64,000 nucleotides of DNA from NCBI RefSeq assembly GCF_003286915.1, contig NZ_QMFY01000006.1, positions 1 to 64,000 on the forward strand. The letters run 5' to 3'. Below, piece after piece: positions 43,620 to 53,710 of the stretch. Each line of letters opens with the position of its first letter. Position 1 is the stretch's first letter. Source of the DNA: Pseudochryseolinea flava (GTDB lineage Bacteria > Bacteroidota > Bacteroidia > Cytophagales > Cyclobacteriaceae). A program made the position numbers and the translations under genes. Under the pieces are notes generated by a model. That model had not been told where the DNA came from and searched no databases. It saw only the letters and a list, made by a program, of their open reading frames with translations.

Positions 43620-44525
43620 ATGTTAGGTATGAATGGCAATCCTATTATTCGTCATAAGTTTACAAGTGATCCAACGGTATTGGTTCATAATGATAGAGTC
43701 TATGTGTATACTGGTCACGATGAAGCACCATTACGATATCCGGGTTATGTGCTAACGGAGTGGCTATGCTTTTCTTCCGATGATTTGCAGACGTGGGACG
43801 AGCATCCGATTGATTTTAGTCCGTCGAATTTTAGTTGGGCGGCGCGTGATGCATTTGCATCGAAAATTATCCATCGCGATGGTAAATTTTATTTTTATGT
43901 GTCATTAACCAATCGATCTGGTGGGGAAGCAATAGGGGTTGCAGTTGCTGATAATCCTACAGGTCCATTCATAGATGCGCGCGGTACGCCGTTAGTCACG
44001 ACATCACATCTTGTTTATGGCGGAAGAAACTTTGATCCGAGCGTAATTATTGACGACGATGGGCAGGCTTTTTTATTTTGGGGAAAAGATGTTTGCTACT
44101 ATGCGCCATTAAAAACGAATATGATAGAAATGGCGGGCGCGGTTCAAACTATCGCGTTGCCTAAGTTTCAGGAAGGTGTTCATTTGCACAAGCGTGAAGA
44201 ATGGTTTTACCTATGTTACGGCTACGACATGCCCGAGAAAGTTGCATATGCGATGAGCCGACATATTCATGGACCGTGGGAATTCAAAGGGATATTGAAT
44301 GAGGTTCCTGTTAACTGCGAAACGAATCGTCCAGCAATTGTAGACTTCAAAGGAGTGCCCTACTTTTTTTATCACAATGGCGCATTAGCAAATGGTGGAA
44401 GTTACCGTAGATCCCTTTGTGTCGACAGACTATATTACAACGCTGACGGCACGATGAAAAAGGTACTGATGACCACGCGTGACACCGATGTGGCTTTGGG
44501 TATCCAAATATTAACGAAGGAATAG
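43620..44525 (+). CDS. GH43-like glycoside hydrolase, intracellular
   Basis: A 301-residue protein without signal peptide, in contrast to the lipoprotein GH43 at 7932. Five-bladed-propeller features: Asp near the N-terminus in FTSDPTVLVHNDRVYVYTGHDEA, middle Asp in GRNFDPSVIIDDDGQAFLFWGKD, and Glu in VHLHKREEWFYLCYG or VPVNCETNRPAIVDFKG as acid candidates. It fits xylosidase/arabinofuranosidase-like members acting on small oligosaccharides in the cytoplasm. It is followed by a compound hairpin between convergent genes. Confidence 0.75.
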   Translation: MLGMNGNPIIRHKFTSDPTVLVHNDRVYVYTGHDEAPLRYPGYVLTEWLCFSSDDLQTWDEHPIDFSPSNFSWAARDAFASKIIHRDGKFYFYVSLTNRSGGEAIGVAVADNPTGPFIDARGTPLVTTSHLVYGGRNFDPSVIIDDDGQAFLFWGKDVCYYAPLKTNMIEMAGAVQTIALPKFQEGVHLHKREEWFYLCYGYDMPEKVAYAMSRHIHGPWEFKGILNEVPVNCETNRPAIVDFKGVPYFFYHNGALANGGSYRRSLCVDRLYYNADGTMKKVLMTTRDTDVALGIQILTKE

Positions 44526-44574
44526 CTAGCGGATGGGACAACGAAAAGCCTGACGACAGTCGTCAAGCTATTCC
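44519..44574. terminator. Compound hairpin between convergent genes
   Basis: Outer stem GGAATAGCT (44519-44527) with AGCTATTCC (44566-44574) and inner stem TGACGA (44551-44556) with TCGTCA (44560-44565). There is no long T-tract, so function as a terminator is moderate. Confidence 0.4.
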
Positions 44575-44584
44575 TAACAATACA

Positions 44585-45946
44585 TTATTCAGTCATGTAA
44601 GCGCCGAAGTGATATCCTATTTCTTCTTGGCTAAAAAATGCTACTGTTTTGGAGAATCCTCCCCCAACATATTCTAAAGTAAAGGTGTCGTTGTCGAAGT
44701 GGTTAAGAATACCGATCAGGTCAGCATATAGCGCGCCGGCGTTGTCGTCATTACCTTCGAGTTTAAATTTAATTGTACCATCTGCACGTACTTGATACGA
44801 GTATGTGTACTGTGCAAGGAAACGCGCGTAGCCGCCACCGGATACGGGTTGTAAGACAGAGACAACAAAGAACATGCGATCTGTATTTGGCGGAAAGACA
44901 AACTGCATGTTTTCCAATGTCAATCGAAATTCTCCTTCATGCATTTGCGTTGCTGCAAAATTGTATGCTTCGGTGAATTCGTCGGATTGTGCTGGGAGCG
45001 GGTTTTCTCCTGCACCGTAGGGAATCAACGTTTTGATGCTCACCTCACCAAGGATGCTATGCAACGGCGTGGCTGGGCGTAGAATGAAGGGCGAATCGTT
45101 TCCGACTAAAGTTACCGGAGTGTCGAATGTCACGTGATAGCTTTCGGTGTTATCATCCCAAACGAGTTTTTTAATCGTGTAATCATGAATTCTGATTGGG
45201 TCTTTGAGAATAATTCCGTCGGTGCTAAAGGTAAATGCACTCATCGGAAGTTGGATGGTTTCGTCTTGCGCGGCGAGATATTGAAACGAAATTAGTTTTT
45301 GTTCGAGCGCAAGGGCCATAGGTACTTCTACGTTATTCGGTAGTGTAAGTGTATAGCCACGATAGTCGTTGAGGTAAGTCTCAGTTTTTAAAAAGAGTTC
45401 CTGGATTCGTTTTCCTTCGTAAGCGGTTTTTTCTTCGGCGCTAGCTTTCACGAGAAAGAGTTGTGCTTTGTGTAACAGACCTTCCATGATAATGCTGTCG
45501 CCTGCAGTGCGTACGAATGCAAACTCGAAGTCGGATCGTAAGCCGCTACCTGGAATTCCGTTGTTGATGTTTCCGTCAGGGTCTGCAGGAAGGTGAACGT
45601 AGGAGTAAGTGGTGAAACTTAACGAAGGTCGCTGTAGCGCTTTCAACGTCCATGTGCTACCCATGATTTCGCCGGCAGTTGTAACATTAAAATCAGAGAG
45701 CATATTCACAGTGCCATCGTCTTTGAAATTGAAATAGTAAAAGTAGCCCGCGCCAGTACCTGTGTACAAAGATGCTGTCCATCCATGTGGCGCATTTACT
45801 AAAGTTTGGTTGTATTCAGCAAGGGCAGCCTGTACACGTTCATCGGGTGTTTCTTTAAAGATCGTGTCGTACTGTTTATCACAGCTCGTCATCATTGCCA
45901 GTGTGGCAACGAGTGAAACTATGGTGTATATTTTTATTTGCTTCAT
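44585..45946 (-). CDS. DUF4302 lipoprotein of the SusCD locus
   Basis: A 453-residue lipoprotein with signal ending MMTSC, followed by DKQ. The opening ERVQAALAEYNQTLVNAPHGWTASLYTGTGAGYFYYFNFKDDGTVNMLSDFN is characteristic of DUF4302 proteins, which accompany SusC/SusD pairs in Bacteroidota. The rest is acidic and beta-rich. It is the last gene of the uptake operon and begins 15 nt after the metallohydrolase stop. Presumed surface ligand-binding or processing protein. Confidence 0.82.
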   Translation of the reverse strand: MKQIKIYTIVSLVATLAMMTSCDKQYDTIFKETPDERVQAALAEYNQTLVNAPHGWTASLYTGTGAGYFYYFNFKDDGTVNMLSDFNVTTAGEIMGSTWTLKALQRPSLSFTTYSYVHLPADPDGNINNGIPGSGLRSDFEFAFVRTAGDSIIMEGLLHKAQLFLVKASAEEKTAYEGKRIQELFLKTETYLNDYRGYTLTLPNNVEVPMALALEQKLISFQYLAAQDETIQLPMSAFTFSTDGIILKDPIRIHDYTIKKLVWDDNTESYHVTFDTPVTLVGNDSPFILRPATPLHSILGEVSIKTLIPYGAGENPLPAQSDEFTEAYNFAATQMHEGEFRLTLENMQFVFPPNTDRMFFVVSVLQPVSGGGYARFLAQYTYSYQVRADGTIKFKLEGNDDNAGALYADLIGILNHFDNDTFTLEYVGGGFSKTVAFFSQEEIGYHFGAYMTE

Positions 45947-45961
45947 GGTGTTAAACGTGTT

Positions 45962-47326
45962 TTAATTTTCCAACATACCGAAGCAGAAATTGCTTGGCGA
46001 GTCTTTAGGGATAAAGCCAACGTACACTTCGCTGCCGCAGCTTTGTAGCCAATCGATCGTGAATGCTCGGTCTGCAAAAAATCCGAGGAGCGCACTTGCT
46101 TTCAATTCATTGGCCAAGTACAACGCGTTGTCATCACCACCATTCATAATCAAGTTAATGGTGTTGTCTTCATTCACCGTTGTGATAAAGTAGAAGTTAG
46201 CATATTTGTAGACCCTATCTTCTTCTTCAATGGTGTAGTAGTATAGTTTAAGAACGAGTTCATCTTCGGCGATGTAATGCATCTTAAAATTATAGTCTAA
46301 GGCTAAACCGTTGTCATGTAGAATTCTATTGTCTTGATTGAATCGTGCGGCGAACTCAGCGGGTTGACTTGTTTGTGTGAGGTCGAACCTTACCGATTTC
46401 TTTTCTTTGTCGAATCCCCATAAATCGAACAGCGGCGGAAGTTCCTCAGGGTCTTCGCTCGGCGGCGCGATGTCGTCGATAGCGGCTTGTACTTTTTCTT
46501 GCAGTGCATAGAAGTCGATGTTAAATGCATCTTTGTAATACTTCACCACGAGCTGTTCTTTTTTTCTGATGATTGCGCGACTGTTGCCGTTGGTCTCGCA
46601 TTCGAGAATTGCTTCATATCCTTCTTTTCCCTCAATGAGCATCGTTGCAATCATTTCAACGAAGTCTTCATCGGGTGATGACATGGCGTAGTTGGTGATG
46701 AATCCTTGCGCACGTGCTTGGGCAACGGATCTAAAGCGCCAGTCTCCCGTGTAGGCACCTGCGGTAATTTCGCGGAAAGCGGAAGGATAAATTACTTTTT
46801 GATTTAGGATGTGGCCGAACTCGTGATGCACAATATGGAGCATTGTTTTGAGCGCCGATCGATTTGCCGGAACAAAGTCGTTCACTACGTACAGCACTAC
46901 TTTTCTACCGCCTTCAGCCGTGCCGAGGGTAAAAGTGCCATCCACGTTGTAGCGCGCACTTCCCACAAGCAGAAATTGTTTCGGGCAATATGTTTTGATA
47001 AATGCAGGACCAGCTAACGTTGCATAAGGATCTATCCAAACATCTTTAACAACTTCCATGAGCGGCTGCACTTGATTCACCTTTGCAGGAGCAAGTGTTC
47101 TGTAGAGGTCGGCTTCGCTGGCATCCCAGCGATATTTAACTTCGATGTTGTAAGGATATGTGAAGTTGTCGACCAACCAATTGTCCAAGGGAGTTGGCGG
47201 AAACTTCGGGTCGTTCGTGACATAATCTGTTTTAGATTCGTCGATATTTTTGTTGTAGGGATCCTCGCATCCGAGTAGGAGTGATAGAAAGATCGCTGCA
47301 GTGACCGTATATTTTTTAAATGTCAT
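45962..47326 (-). CDS. Putative zinc metallohydrolase lipoprotein of the SusCD locus
   Basis: A 454-residue lipoprotein (lipobox LLLGC, then EDP). It has a zinc-binding HHEFGHILNQ motif (HExxH-like) near the middle, with a possible third ligand Glu/Asp in SSPDEDFVEMIATMLIEG. This is the substrate-import-associated zinc metallohydrolase group (TIGR04549-type, from memory), usually coded with SusC, SusD and DUF4302 proteins. It probably processes a peptide or protein-derived ligand at the cell surface. It is separated from SusD by 17 nt. Confidence 0.85.
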   Translation of the reverse strand: MTFKKYTVTAAIFLSLLLGCEDPYNKNIDESKTDYVTNDPKFPPTPLDNWLVDNFTYPYNIEVKYRWDASEADLYRTLAPAKVNQVQPLMEVVKDVWIDPYATLAGPAFIKTYCPKQFLLVGSARYNVDGTFTLGTAEGGRKVVLYVVNDFVPANRSALKTMLHIVHHEFGHILNQKVIYPSAFREITAGAYTGDWRFRSVAQARAQGFITNYAMSSPDEDFVEMIATMLIEGKEGYEAILECETNGNSRAIIRKKEQLVVKYYKDAFNIDFYALQEKVQAAIDDIAPPSEDPEELPPLFDLWGFDKEKKSVRFDLTQTSQPAEFAARFNQDNRILHDNGLALDYNFKMHYIAEDELVLKLYYYTIEEEDRVYKYANFYFITTVNEDNTINLIMNGGDDNALYLANELKASALLGFFADRAFTIDWLQSCGSEVYVGFIPKDSPSNFCFGMLEN

Positions 47327-47343
47327 AGTCGTTTAATTATACG

Positions 47344-48843
47344 TTAGCGTGGATTGGGTTCTAATCCTCCCATAGAAATTGCTTCGGCGGGGAGTTGAAT
47401 GACACGGCGTTTGTCGTTGGCACCTAACACGAATGATTGTCCGTTATTAGTTGTATGCGTTACAGGGATTTTATGTCGGAGTATATCAAACCAGCGAAGG
47501 CCTTCATGTACAAATTCTACCCTGCGTAATTCGAGAATCCCACGCACAATTGCCTTTTTGTTGTCATTCTCCTGATAGAGGTTGTAAAGTCTATTGAATG
47601 TCACGTTGTGTACTTCGGGATTGTAGTTCAAGACGCGTGCACTGATGAACTTATTCATTTCAATGAGCGCGTCGTGAAACTTGATTTGCATGGCGTACGC
47701 CTCGGCACGGTTCAGCAACACTTCTTCTTTCGTAAAAAGTGGTATGATCGTGTAGGGATACCCTGTCGTAGCGTTGGTTCCTATTTTAACGAAATGCTGA
47801 CGGAACTTAAATATGAATTGAATGCCGGTGTTTGTAGCGTATGTGGAATAAGCATAGTACGATGCTGCCGGATTATTCACGAGTAGCATTTCATTCATGC
47901 GCGTAGCACCTGTTGCGTAACGGAGATTGTTGAACGTGGATCCCCAACTCGAAGCGGTTTCACATAAAAGGAGATTGGTATCTTCTGTGGAGCGCGTATA
48001 GGCAATCGATAACTCATTGGTCGTGTAGGACCGGTACGTTGTTGTCCACGGGCGTAATGATGATACGAGGTCGCTTTCGTTGAGTACGAAGTCGGCGTGT
48101 TCAACAACCTTATCGTATTCTTTCTTAAACAAGTAGAATCGTGATGCGAAGGCGTGTGCAGCGGCGCGATTGAAATGGAAACGTGCCAAGTTCGAAGCAT
48201 TGTTGCCGTCACCGCCGTAAGCTTGATCATTGATCAACGGAATGCCTGTGACGAGATCTTGTTCGATCATGTCGTAGACGTACTGCACTGTTTTTCTTTC
48301 GTATTCTTTCAATGATTTTGTTTCGGGTTCAGTGACGTAGGGAATGCCTGCATCGTGATCAGCTGTTAAAGGATCATACATCTTCGAGAATAAACTCACG
48401 AGCATAAAGTGTGCATAAGCGCGGGCTACAAGCGCTTCTCCTTTTTGAGCGTCGAGCGATGCAGGGTCATTGTGTTCTTCAATTGCACGTAATGCATGGT
48501 TCGCTGCCGCAATGGCGGTGTAGGCGTTGTTCCAATAATTTTCAGGGGAGTCTTGCCAGGTTGCAGCGCCATCACGCCAGAAGTAAGCATCAGCATTGAT
48601 CACATCTTGTGGTGCGCCAAAGTTGTCTTCCACGTTATCCGACATCGCCTCACAGAAAGGAATGTAATTGGCTTCCGGATATGCGGTCACGAGTAGTTCG
48701 GCAATTTTTTCTTGTGTGTCGAGCGAAGCGCGGTTGTCTGGCGTCTCCGAGAGGAAATCGTCACAACCCGTAACGATAATCATGATGCAAAGCACGGGTA
48801 AGATTATCAAATTCTTTTTCGTCATAGCTTTCAATGATTTCAT
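47344..48843 (-). CDS. SusD/RagB-family surface nutrient-binding lipoprotein
   Basis: A 499-residue lipoprotein (IIVTGCDDFLSE). SusD family marks: YWNNAYTAIAAANHALRAIEE near 105-125, KGEALVARAYAHFMLVSLFSKMY, TPR-like helices, and the C-terminal region LYNLYQENDNKKAIVRGILELRRVEFVHEGLRWFDILRHKIPVTH. It caps the SusC channel and binds the substrate. It starts 1 nt after the SusC stop, showing tight coupling. Confidence 0.93.
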   Translation of the reverse strand: MKSLKAMTKKNLIILPVLCIMIIVTGCDDFLSETPDNRASLDTQEKIAELLVTAYPEANYIPFCEAMSDNVEDNFGAPQDVINADAYFWRDGAATWQDSPENYWNNAYTAIAAANHALRAIEEHNDPASLDAQKGEALVARAYAHFMLVSLFSKMYDPLTADHDAGIPYVTEPETKSLKEYERKTVQYVYDMIEQDLVTGIPLINDQAYGGDGNNASNLARFHFNRAAAHAFASRFYLFKKEYDKVVEHADFVLNESDLVSSLRPWTTTYRSYTTNELSIAYTRSTEDTNLLLCETASSWGSTFNNLRYATGATRMNEMLLVNNPAASYYAYSTYATNTGIQFIFKFRQHFVKIGTNATTGYPYTIIPLFTKEEVLLNRAEAYAMQIKFHDALIEMNKFISARVLNYNPEVHNVTFNRLYNLYQENDNKKAIVRGILELRRVEFVHEGLRWFDILRHKIPVTHTTNNGQSFVLGANDKRRVIQLPAEAISMGGLEPNPR

Positions 48844-48844
48844 T

Positions 48845-51800
48845 TTATAAACTAAGTTTTACAGAAAGTGTAACCTGCTTCGGTACAGGAAGCGCCACAC
48901 CGCCCGAAGTAAAAAACTCAGGATCCTGTCCGTATAATTTTTTATCAGCGTAAGGCAGCCAGAGATTTGTTCCGGTAATACTGATTGAAGCATTGCTGAA
49001 AGGCGTGGTGCCAACCATTTTGCTTGGTAGTGTATAGGTAAGCGCGATCGTTCTCATGCGAATGAAACCACCATCGGCAACACGTGCGGTGGAATAGTTA
49101 TAGGCATTGTAAGGATACGTCGTGCCTAACGACACCAACGTGCTGAGGTCGACGATAGCGGGTACGTCGGTGTGTTGTTCATCGCCAGGTAAAATCCAGC
49201 GATCTAAAAATTCACGCGGCATGGCGTCGAGGTCTGAATATTCACTTTTGAAAGAAGGGTTGAGTCTAATTTTGTTGCCACCTTGATAGGTGAAGAATAC
49301 GTTCAATGCGAAGTTTTTATATTGAATCGTATTCGACAGACCACCTGTAAAAGTTGGATCGACAGGGCCTTCGTATTTTAGGTACTGGGTATTGAGACTT
49401 TGGAGGTATACATTCGATGTTAAATTTCCTTCATGATCGATAAACGTCGGTACACCGGTGTCGGCACTCAAACCTTGGTAGTCGATGGAGAAAAGTCCAC
49501 GAACCGGGTAGCCTTGTTGTGCACCGCCATCTTGAAACACAAGATTATAGATTCGTGGTAAGTTCTTGAGTTTTGTGATCTCGCTTTTGTTGTAACTGTA
49601 AACAAAGTTGGTAGACCAATTGAAGTTTCCGCGATTCAATACCGTTGCACCGAGGGTAAGGTCGATGCCCTGGGATTTCATATCAGCATAGTTGATGGCT
49701 TTGTATGGTTCGCCGCCAATACCAGAAGTTTTGATCACACTGATAAGATCAAAATGATCGCGTTTGTAGTAGTCAAAAGCGATGGTGTACTTTTTGAAGA
49801 TGCCAGCACTTAGTCCGATGTTTAATTCATATTGTTTCTCCCACGTCAAGTCTTGGTTTTCTAAACCGTCGATGATGATTTGCGCTTCTGTTTCATCGAG
49901 GTGAGGTCGGCGTGTTGTGCCGCTTCGATAGACGACGGAAGAGTTTGTGGCGTTTCCAACATTGGCGGTAAGACCATAGCCCGCTTTGAGCGTCAAGAAA
50001 TCGATCAGGTTTATTTGTTGAATGAAGCGTTCGGTATCAAGATTCCACGCGGCGCTCACATTCCACGTGGGTAACCATCGTGCGGTGCGTGCTTCGCCAA
50101 GTTTATTGGAACCATCGGCACGAAGCGTTGTATTAAAAATGTATTTGTCGCGCCAAGAGTAATTTGCCCCTGCGTAGAAACTTGCATAGCGCTCTTGTGT
50201 GTAGCCCATGCCGAAGTAATTAAAATTTCCTTCGAGGAGTTGCTTTACAATTTGATAGTCCGTGAACGCTAAACCACCTTTGTTAAACTGGTAGCCGTAG
50301 CCGTTGTTGTATGCATTTTGGCGATCTACCATTCTTATTTCTTGGCCTACTACGATGCTTAAGTTGTGTTTATTTGTAAACGTATGGTTCCAGTCGAGCT
50401 GATTTTTAATGTAGTAGCTGCGCATCCGATCGTCGGAGCGATTGTAAAATCCACCTTCTGGAAGTACAACTACAGGATCTAGATTGGGAAAGTCGGGATT
50501 GTAATAAAGGAATTTATTGCCACGCCGTATGATTTGCGTTCCATCGGCGCGATAGGCTTCTGCCATGTTCGATTCTTCTTCGACTTTATGTTCTGTTGTT
50601 GTTCTTACATCGCGCACTGCACCAACGAATTCATACTTAAAATCTTTTGAGAGTTTATAGCTCAGGTCACCCTGTAATCGAAGGTCTAAAAGATTGAGGT
50701 CGATATAATTTGTTGCAACTTCGTGCATGATGTTGAACGGTGCGTAGTTCCTCGTGAAGTATTCACGGTCGCCGGAATCATCATAAGCGGTAAGTACACG
50801 ACTGGTGTTAAGTGAATAGCTAAAAGGGTTGATATCGAAATCTCTATCGTATCCTCCTTCCACTACGTTGACGTCGCGCGTAACGGTTCCGGGTACGCGT
50901 TGTGTACGTGAGGAACCATTGGCTGTTAATCCAAAGCTTACTTTTTCAGAAAGTTTGAATGTTCCCCTTGCGTTCAGCGTGTAACGGTCTACGTTGTCGG
51001 CAATAGTCCAACCGTTGTCGTTATAATAGCTGGCTGAAAAATATAGTTGCGAGATATCAGTACCTGCGGAGACACCTAGCGAATGTTCTTGAACAAAAGA
51101 GTTTTTAAAAAGCAGATCAAACCAGTCGGTATTCTTCAGCGCATATTGTTTGAGGAATGCGCGACGTTCTTCTGGCGTGTTCAGTAATTCGTATTCATCG
51201 GTTTGCTCATTATACGAGTCGTTGATGATATCATACATCTTTTTAAATACACCACCATTGGGGAGTGCGGACATCGTTGCATGATTCAAGAGACCTTTCC
51301 TTTCCATTTCTGAATACACAGACATTTGGTCGACTGAGTTCAGGATGTTAAAATTATTGTAGGATGGCTTGAGATATGTTGAGAAATTTCCAGTGTAGGT
51401 GATCTGCGGTTTACCGACTTTACCTCTTTTAGTTTTGATTACGATGACACCGTCTTTTGCGCGTGCGCCGTACAGTGCCGTTGCTGATGCATCCTTTAAC
51501 ACCGTAATGCTTTCGATGTCGTCGGCGTTAAGTCCGGCTACTGATGAGCCGATGAGTGTGTTTGGATCTCCGGTGGTGAGTTGTTCGGCAGAGATGTTTA
51601 CGACGTCTTCCAGCACTACGTTGTCGACAACCCACAATGGTTTATTGTCGCCAGTGATTGAAGTAGCGCCACGCACGCGAATCTTTGGAGCGGCACCAAA
51701 TGTTCCGGACACATTCTGAACCGATACGCCTGCTGCACGTCCTTGTAACATTCGTCCTAAGTCGGTAGTACCCTCTGTCTTGATGTCTTTTGCGTCGAGC

Positions 51801-52477
51801 ATCACGGCGGAACCCGTGAACAGACGTTTATCCATTTCTTGATAGCCCGTGGACACAACGGTTATTTCGCCAAGGGTCTGTGCGTCTACTTGTAGTTCGA
51901 TGTTAACCGTAGTGGCGTTGGTGATTACGGATTCTGCGGTGAGGTACCCCACAAAAGAAAATATCAATGTGGCGCCCGTCTCGACGTCGATCATGTATTC
52001 ACCGTCAGCATTCGTTATCGTGCCTTGCGCAGTGCCTTTGATTGTTACGTTTACACCAGGAAGTGCTTCGTGTGTATCGGAGGTTGTTACTTTTCCCTTC
52101 ACACGAATCTTGTCGGATGTATCTTTCAACATGATGACGATTAGCTTTCCTTCTAGAAATTTGTGCGTAAGGTTGGTGTTCGAAAGTACTTTTTGAACGA
52201 CCGTACTCAGTGCTTCAGCTTTCGCCGTGATGGAGATTCTTTTTTCAAGGTCGTTGAACGAATCATTGTAAAAGAAGGAGTATCCACTTTCTCGTTCGAT
52301 CGCGTGAAGTGCTTCCCGGATGGTGGCGTCTTTCAGCGAGATGCTCACATTTTGTGAGTGCACATCGCCTGCGATCGCTACACCGATAGGAATCAACAAT
52401 AAAAGCCAAATTTTCATAACCAATACTGTTTTGTTCAATACTGACCAACGGTGTTGGCCGTATTCGTTTTTTTTCAT
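48845..52477 (-). CDS. SusC/RagA-family TonB-dependent transporter with STN domain
   Basis: A 1210-residue outer-membrane importer. After the signal peptide (ending VHSQ) an STN domain (about 45-110, VSISLKDATIREALHAIERESGYSFFYNDSF) binds the FecR anti-sigma factor. A carboxypeptidase-like beta-sandwich (about 122-205, KGKVTTSDTHEALPGVNVTIKGTAQGTITNADGEYMIDV), plug (220-340, KDIKTEGTTDLGRMLQGRAAGVSVQNVSG) and barrel follow, with the terminal strand QVTLSVKLSL. The STN domain links it to the sigma/FecR genes in the same locus. Substrate unknown; the locus content suggests protein- or glycopeptide-derived nutrients. Confidence 0.94.
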   Translation of the reverse strand: MKKNEYGQHRWSVLNKTVLVMKIWLLLLIPIGVAIAGDVHSQNVSISLKDATIREALHAIERESGYSFFYNDSFNDLEKRISITAKAEALSTVVQKVLSNTNLTHKFLEGKLIVIMLKDTSDKIRVKGKVTTSDTHEALPGVNVTIKGTAQGTITNADGEYMIDVETGATLIFSFVGYLTAESVITNATTVNIELQVDAQTLGEITVVSTGYQEMDKRLFTGSAVMLDAKDIKTEGTTDLGRMLQGRAAGVSVQNVSGTFGAAPKIRVRGATSITGDNKPLWVVDNVVLEDVVNISAEQLTTGDPNTLIGSSVAGLNADDIESITVLKDASATALYGARAKDGVIVIKTKRGKVGKPQITYTGNFSTYLKPSYNNFNILNSVDQMSVYSEMERKGLLNHATMSALPNGGVFKKMYDIINDSYNEQTDEYELLNTPEERRAFLKQYALKNTDWFDLLFKNSFVQEHSLGVSAGTDISQLYFSASYYNDNGWTIADNVDRYTLNARGTFKLSEKVSFGLTANGSSRTQRVPGTVTRDVNVVEGGYDRDFDINPFSYSLNTSRVLTAYDDSGDREYFTRNYAPFNIMHEVATNYIDLNLLDLRLQGDLSYKLSKDFKYEFVGAVRDVRTTTEHKVEEESNMAEAYRADGTQIIRRGNKFLYYNPDFPNLDPVVVLPEGGFYNRSDDRMRSYYIKNQLDWNHTFTNKHNLSIVVGQEIRMVDRQNAYNNGYGYQFNKGGLAFTDYQIVKQLLEGNFNYFGMGYTQERYASFYAGANYSWRDKYIFNTTLRADGSNKLGEARTARWLPTWNVSAAWNLDTERFIQQINLIDFLTLKAGYGLTANVGNATNSSVVYRSGTTRRPHLDETEAQIIIDGLENQDLTWEKQYELNIGLSAGIFKKYTIAFDYYKRDHFDLISVIKTSGIGGEPYKAINYADMKSQGIDLTLGATVLNRGNFNWSTNFVYSYNKSEITKLKNLPRIYNLVFQDGGAQQGYPVRGLFSIDYQGLSADTGVPTFIDHEGNLTSNVYLQSLNTQYLKYEGPVDPTFTGGLSNTIQYKNFALNVFFTYQGGNKIRLNPSFKSEYSDLDAMPREFLDRWILPGDEQHTDVPAIVDLSTLVSLGTTYPYNAYNYSTARVADGGFIRMRTIALTYTLPSKMVGTTPFSNASISITGTNLWLPYADKKLYGQDPEFFTSGGVALPVPKQVTLSVKLSL

Positions 52478-52656
52478 AGACTTAATTTAGGATTGGATAA
52501 ATGTTTTGTCCTCGCCCTTGCAGGTAGGTTCAGAAAGGTTGTCAGTCCACCGGGATCATCTGATGTTGCCGCATCATTTGGTCCCACTTTTTTTTGCACC
52601 GACGGCTAGTGTAAAATCATTTCATATTTGTGGTTTTCGGTTAACAATAAATATTC

Positions 52657-53700
52657 TTACTGGTATTTTGATTGTGTCGACTTGTTGAGTCGTAGTGTCA
52701 CTTCTTTTTCATTTACGTTGAACATCACAGGCGATGTAAGAGCGAGTGCGTTCAATACTTGTTCAAGGCTGAGTTGTTGAATTCTTCCGGTATAGTGGTA
52801 AGATTTTAAGCTTTCGTCTTCAAAACGGACGGTTACATTGTAGAGACGCTCGATCTTTTTGCAAAGGTCTTGAAGCGATTCACCGCGAACAGTGAGCCAG
52901 CCATCTTTCCAATCGGCTTCGGCTTGTCCGTCGATATTTTTCTCAAGCGCAAAGGATTGTGCGAGGCGTTCCTGTGGCGTGCCGCGTAAGACTACTTTTT
53001 CATTCGGCTTCAATACAACCTGATCAACGGTACCACTACTGTTTTCTTTCGAGATGCGAAGCGAACCGCGGATTAGCGTTGTGCTGAGAACGTCGTCGTT
53101 ATGATAGGCTTTCACATTGAAAGCTGTACCCAACACTTCGATATCAAAATCTGCGGTATGGATCTGAAACGGCACCGCTTCTTTTTCTACATCGAAGAAC
53201 GCTTCACCTTCAAGGGTGATGTCGCGATTATCTTTCCCGAAGTGTTGATCAAAAGAAATTTTACTTTCGGCATTAAGCCATACACTCGAGCTGTCGGGAA
53301 GAACAACGTGCGTTCTGGCGCCTTTAGGTGCTTGTATCATGGTGGCAATCGCCTGACCGTTGCGCTTGAATCCGACATTCCATGCGATGATGGATAACGC
53401 GATAAAACCTGTAATAACCGCTGCTACGCGCCAAATCTTACCGATCGAAAAGTTTTGTTTAGTTGGTTTTTTCGCTTTGATTTTACCCAGCACAATTTCC
53501 CAGTCGGCTTCTTTGTTGATGTCGGCATAGGGCAGGGTTGTGGCCACATTCCAATGTTTTTTTAGTTGTTCGAAGTCATGTCGGAATTTCTCGTTGCGTG
53601 TAAAAGCTTCCCACTCCATTTGTTCCTCTGAAGTGAGGGAGCTTGAAAGTGCTTTCGCGGCGAGGTACCATTGACGTTCTGCAGGCTCTGTATTTTGCAT
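52657..53700 (-). CDS. FecR-type anti-sigma factor
   Basis: A 347-residue inner-membrane regulator. Cytoplasmic N-terminal part (1-90, binding the ECF sigma factor), one membrane helix (about 92-114, VAAVITGFIALSIIAWNVGF), then the periplasmic FecR domain (IQAPKGARTHVVLPDSSSVWLNAESKISFDQHFGKDNRDITLEGEAFFDVEKEAVPFQIHT) and a DUF4974-type C-terminus (SLQDLCKKIERLYNVTVRFEDESLKSYHYTGRIQQLSLEQVLNAL). It relays the SusC STN signal to the sigma factor. It is separated from SusC by 179 nt, so SusC probably has its own sigma-dependent promoter. Confidence 0.92.
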   Translation of the reverse strand: MQNTEPAERQWYLAAKALSSSLTSEEQMEWEAFTRNEKFRHDFEQLKKHWNVATTLPYADINKEADWEIVLGKIKAKKPTKQNFSIGKIWRVAAVITGFIALSIIAWNVGFKRNGQAIATMIQAPKGARTHVVLPDSSSVWLNAESKISFDQHFGKDNRDITLEGEAFFDVEKEAVPFQIHTADFDIEVLGTAFNVKAYHNDDVLSTTLIRGSLRISKENSSGTVDQVVLKPNEKVVLRGTPQERLAQSFALEKNIDGQAEADWKDGWLTVRGESLQDLCKKIERLYNVTVRFEDESLKSYHYTGRIQQLSLEQVLNALALTSPVMFNVNEKEVTLRLNKSTQSKYQ

Positions 53701-53710
53701 GACGTGTGGA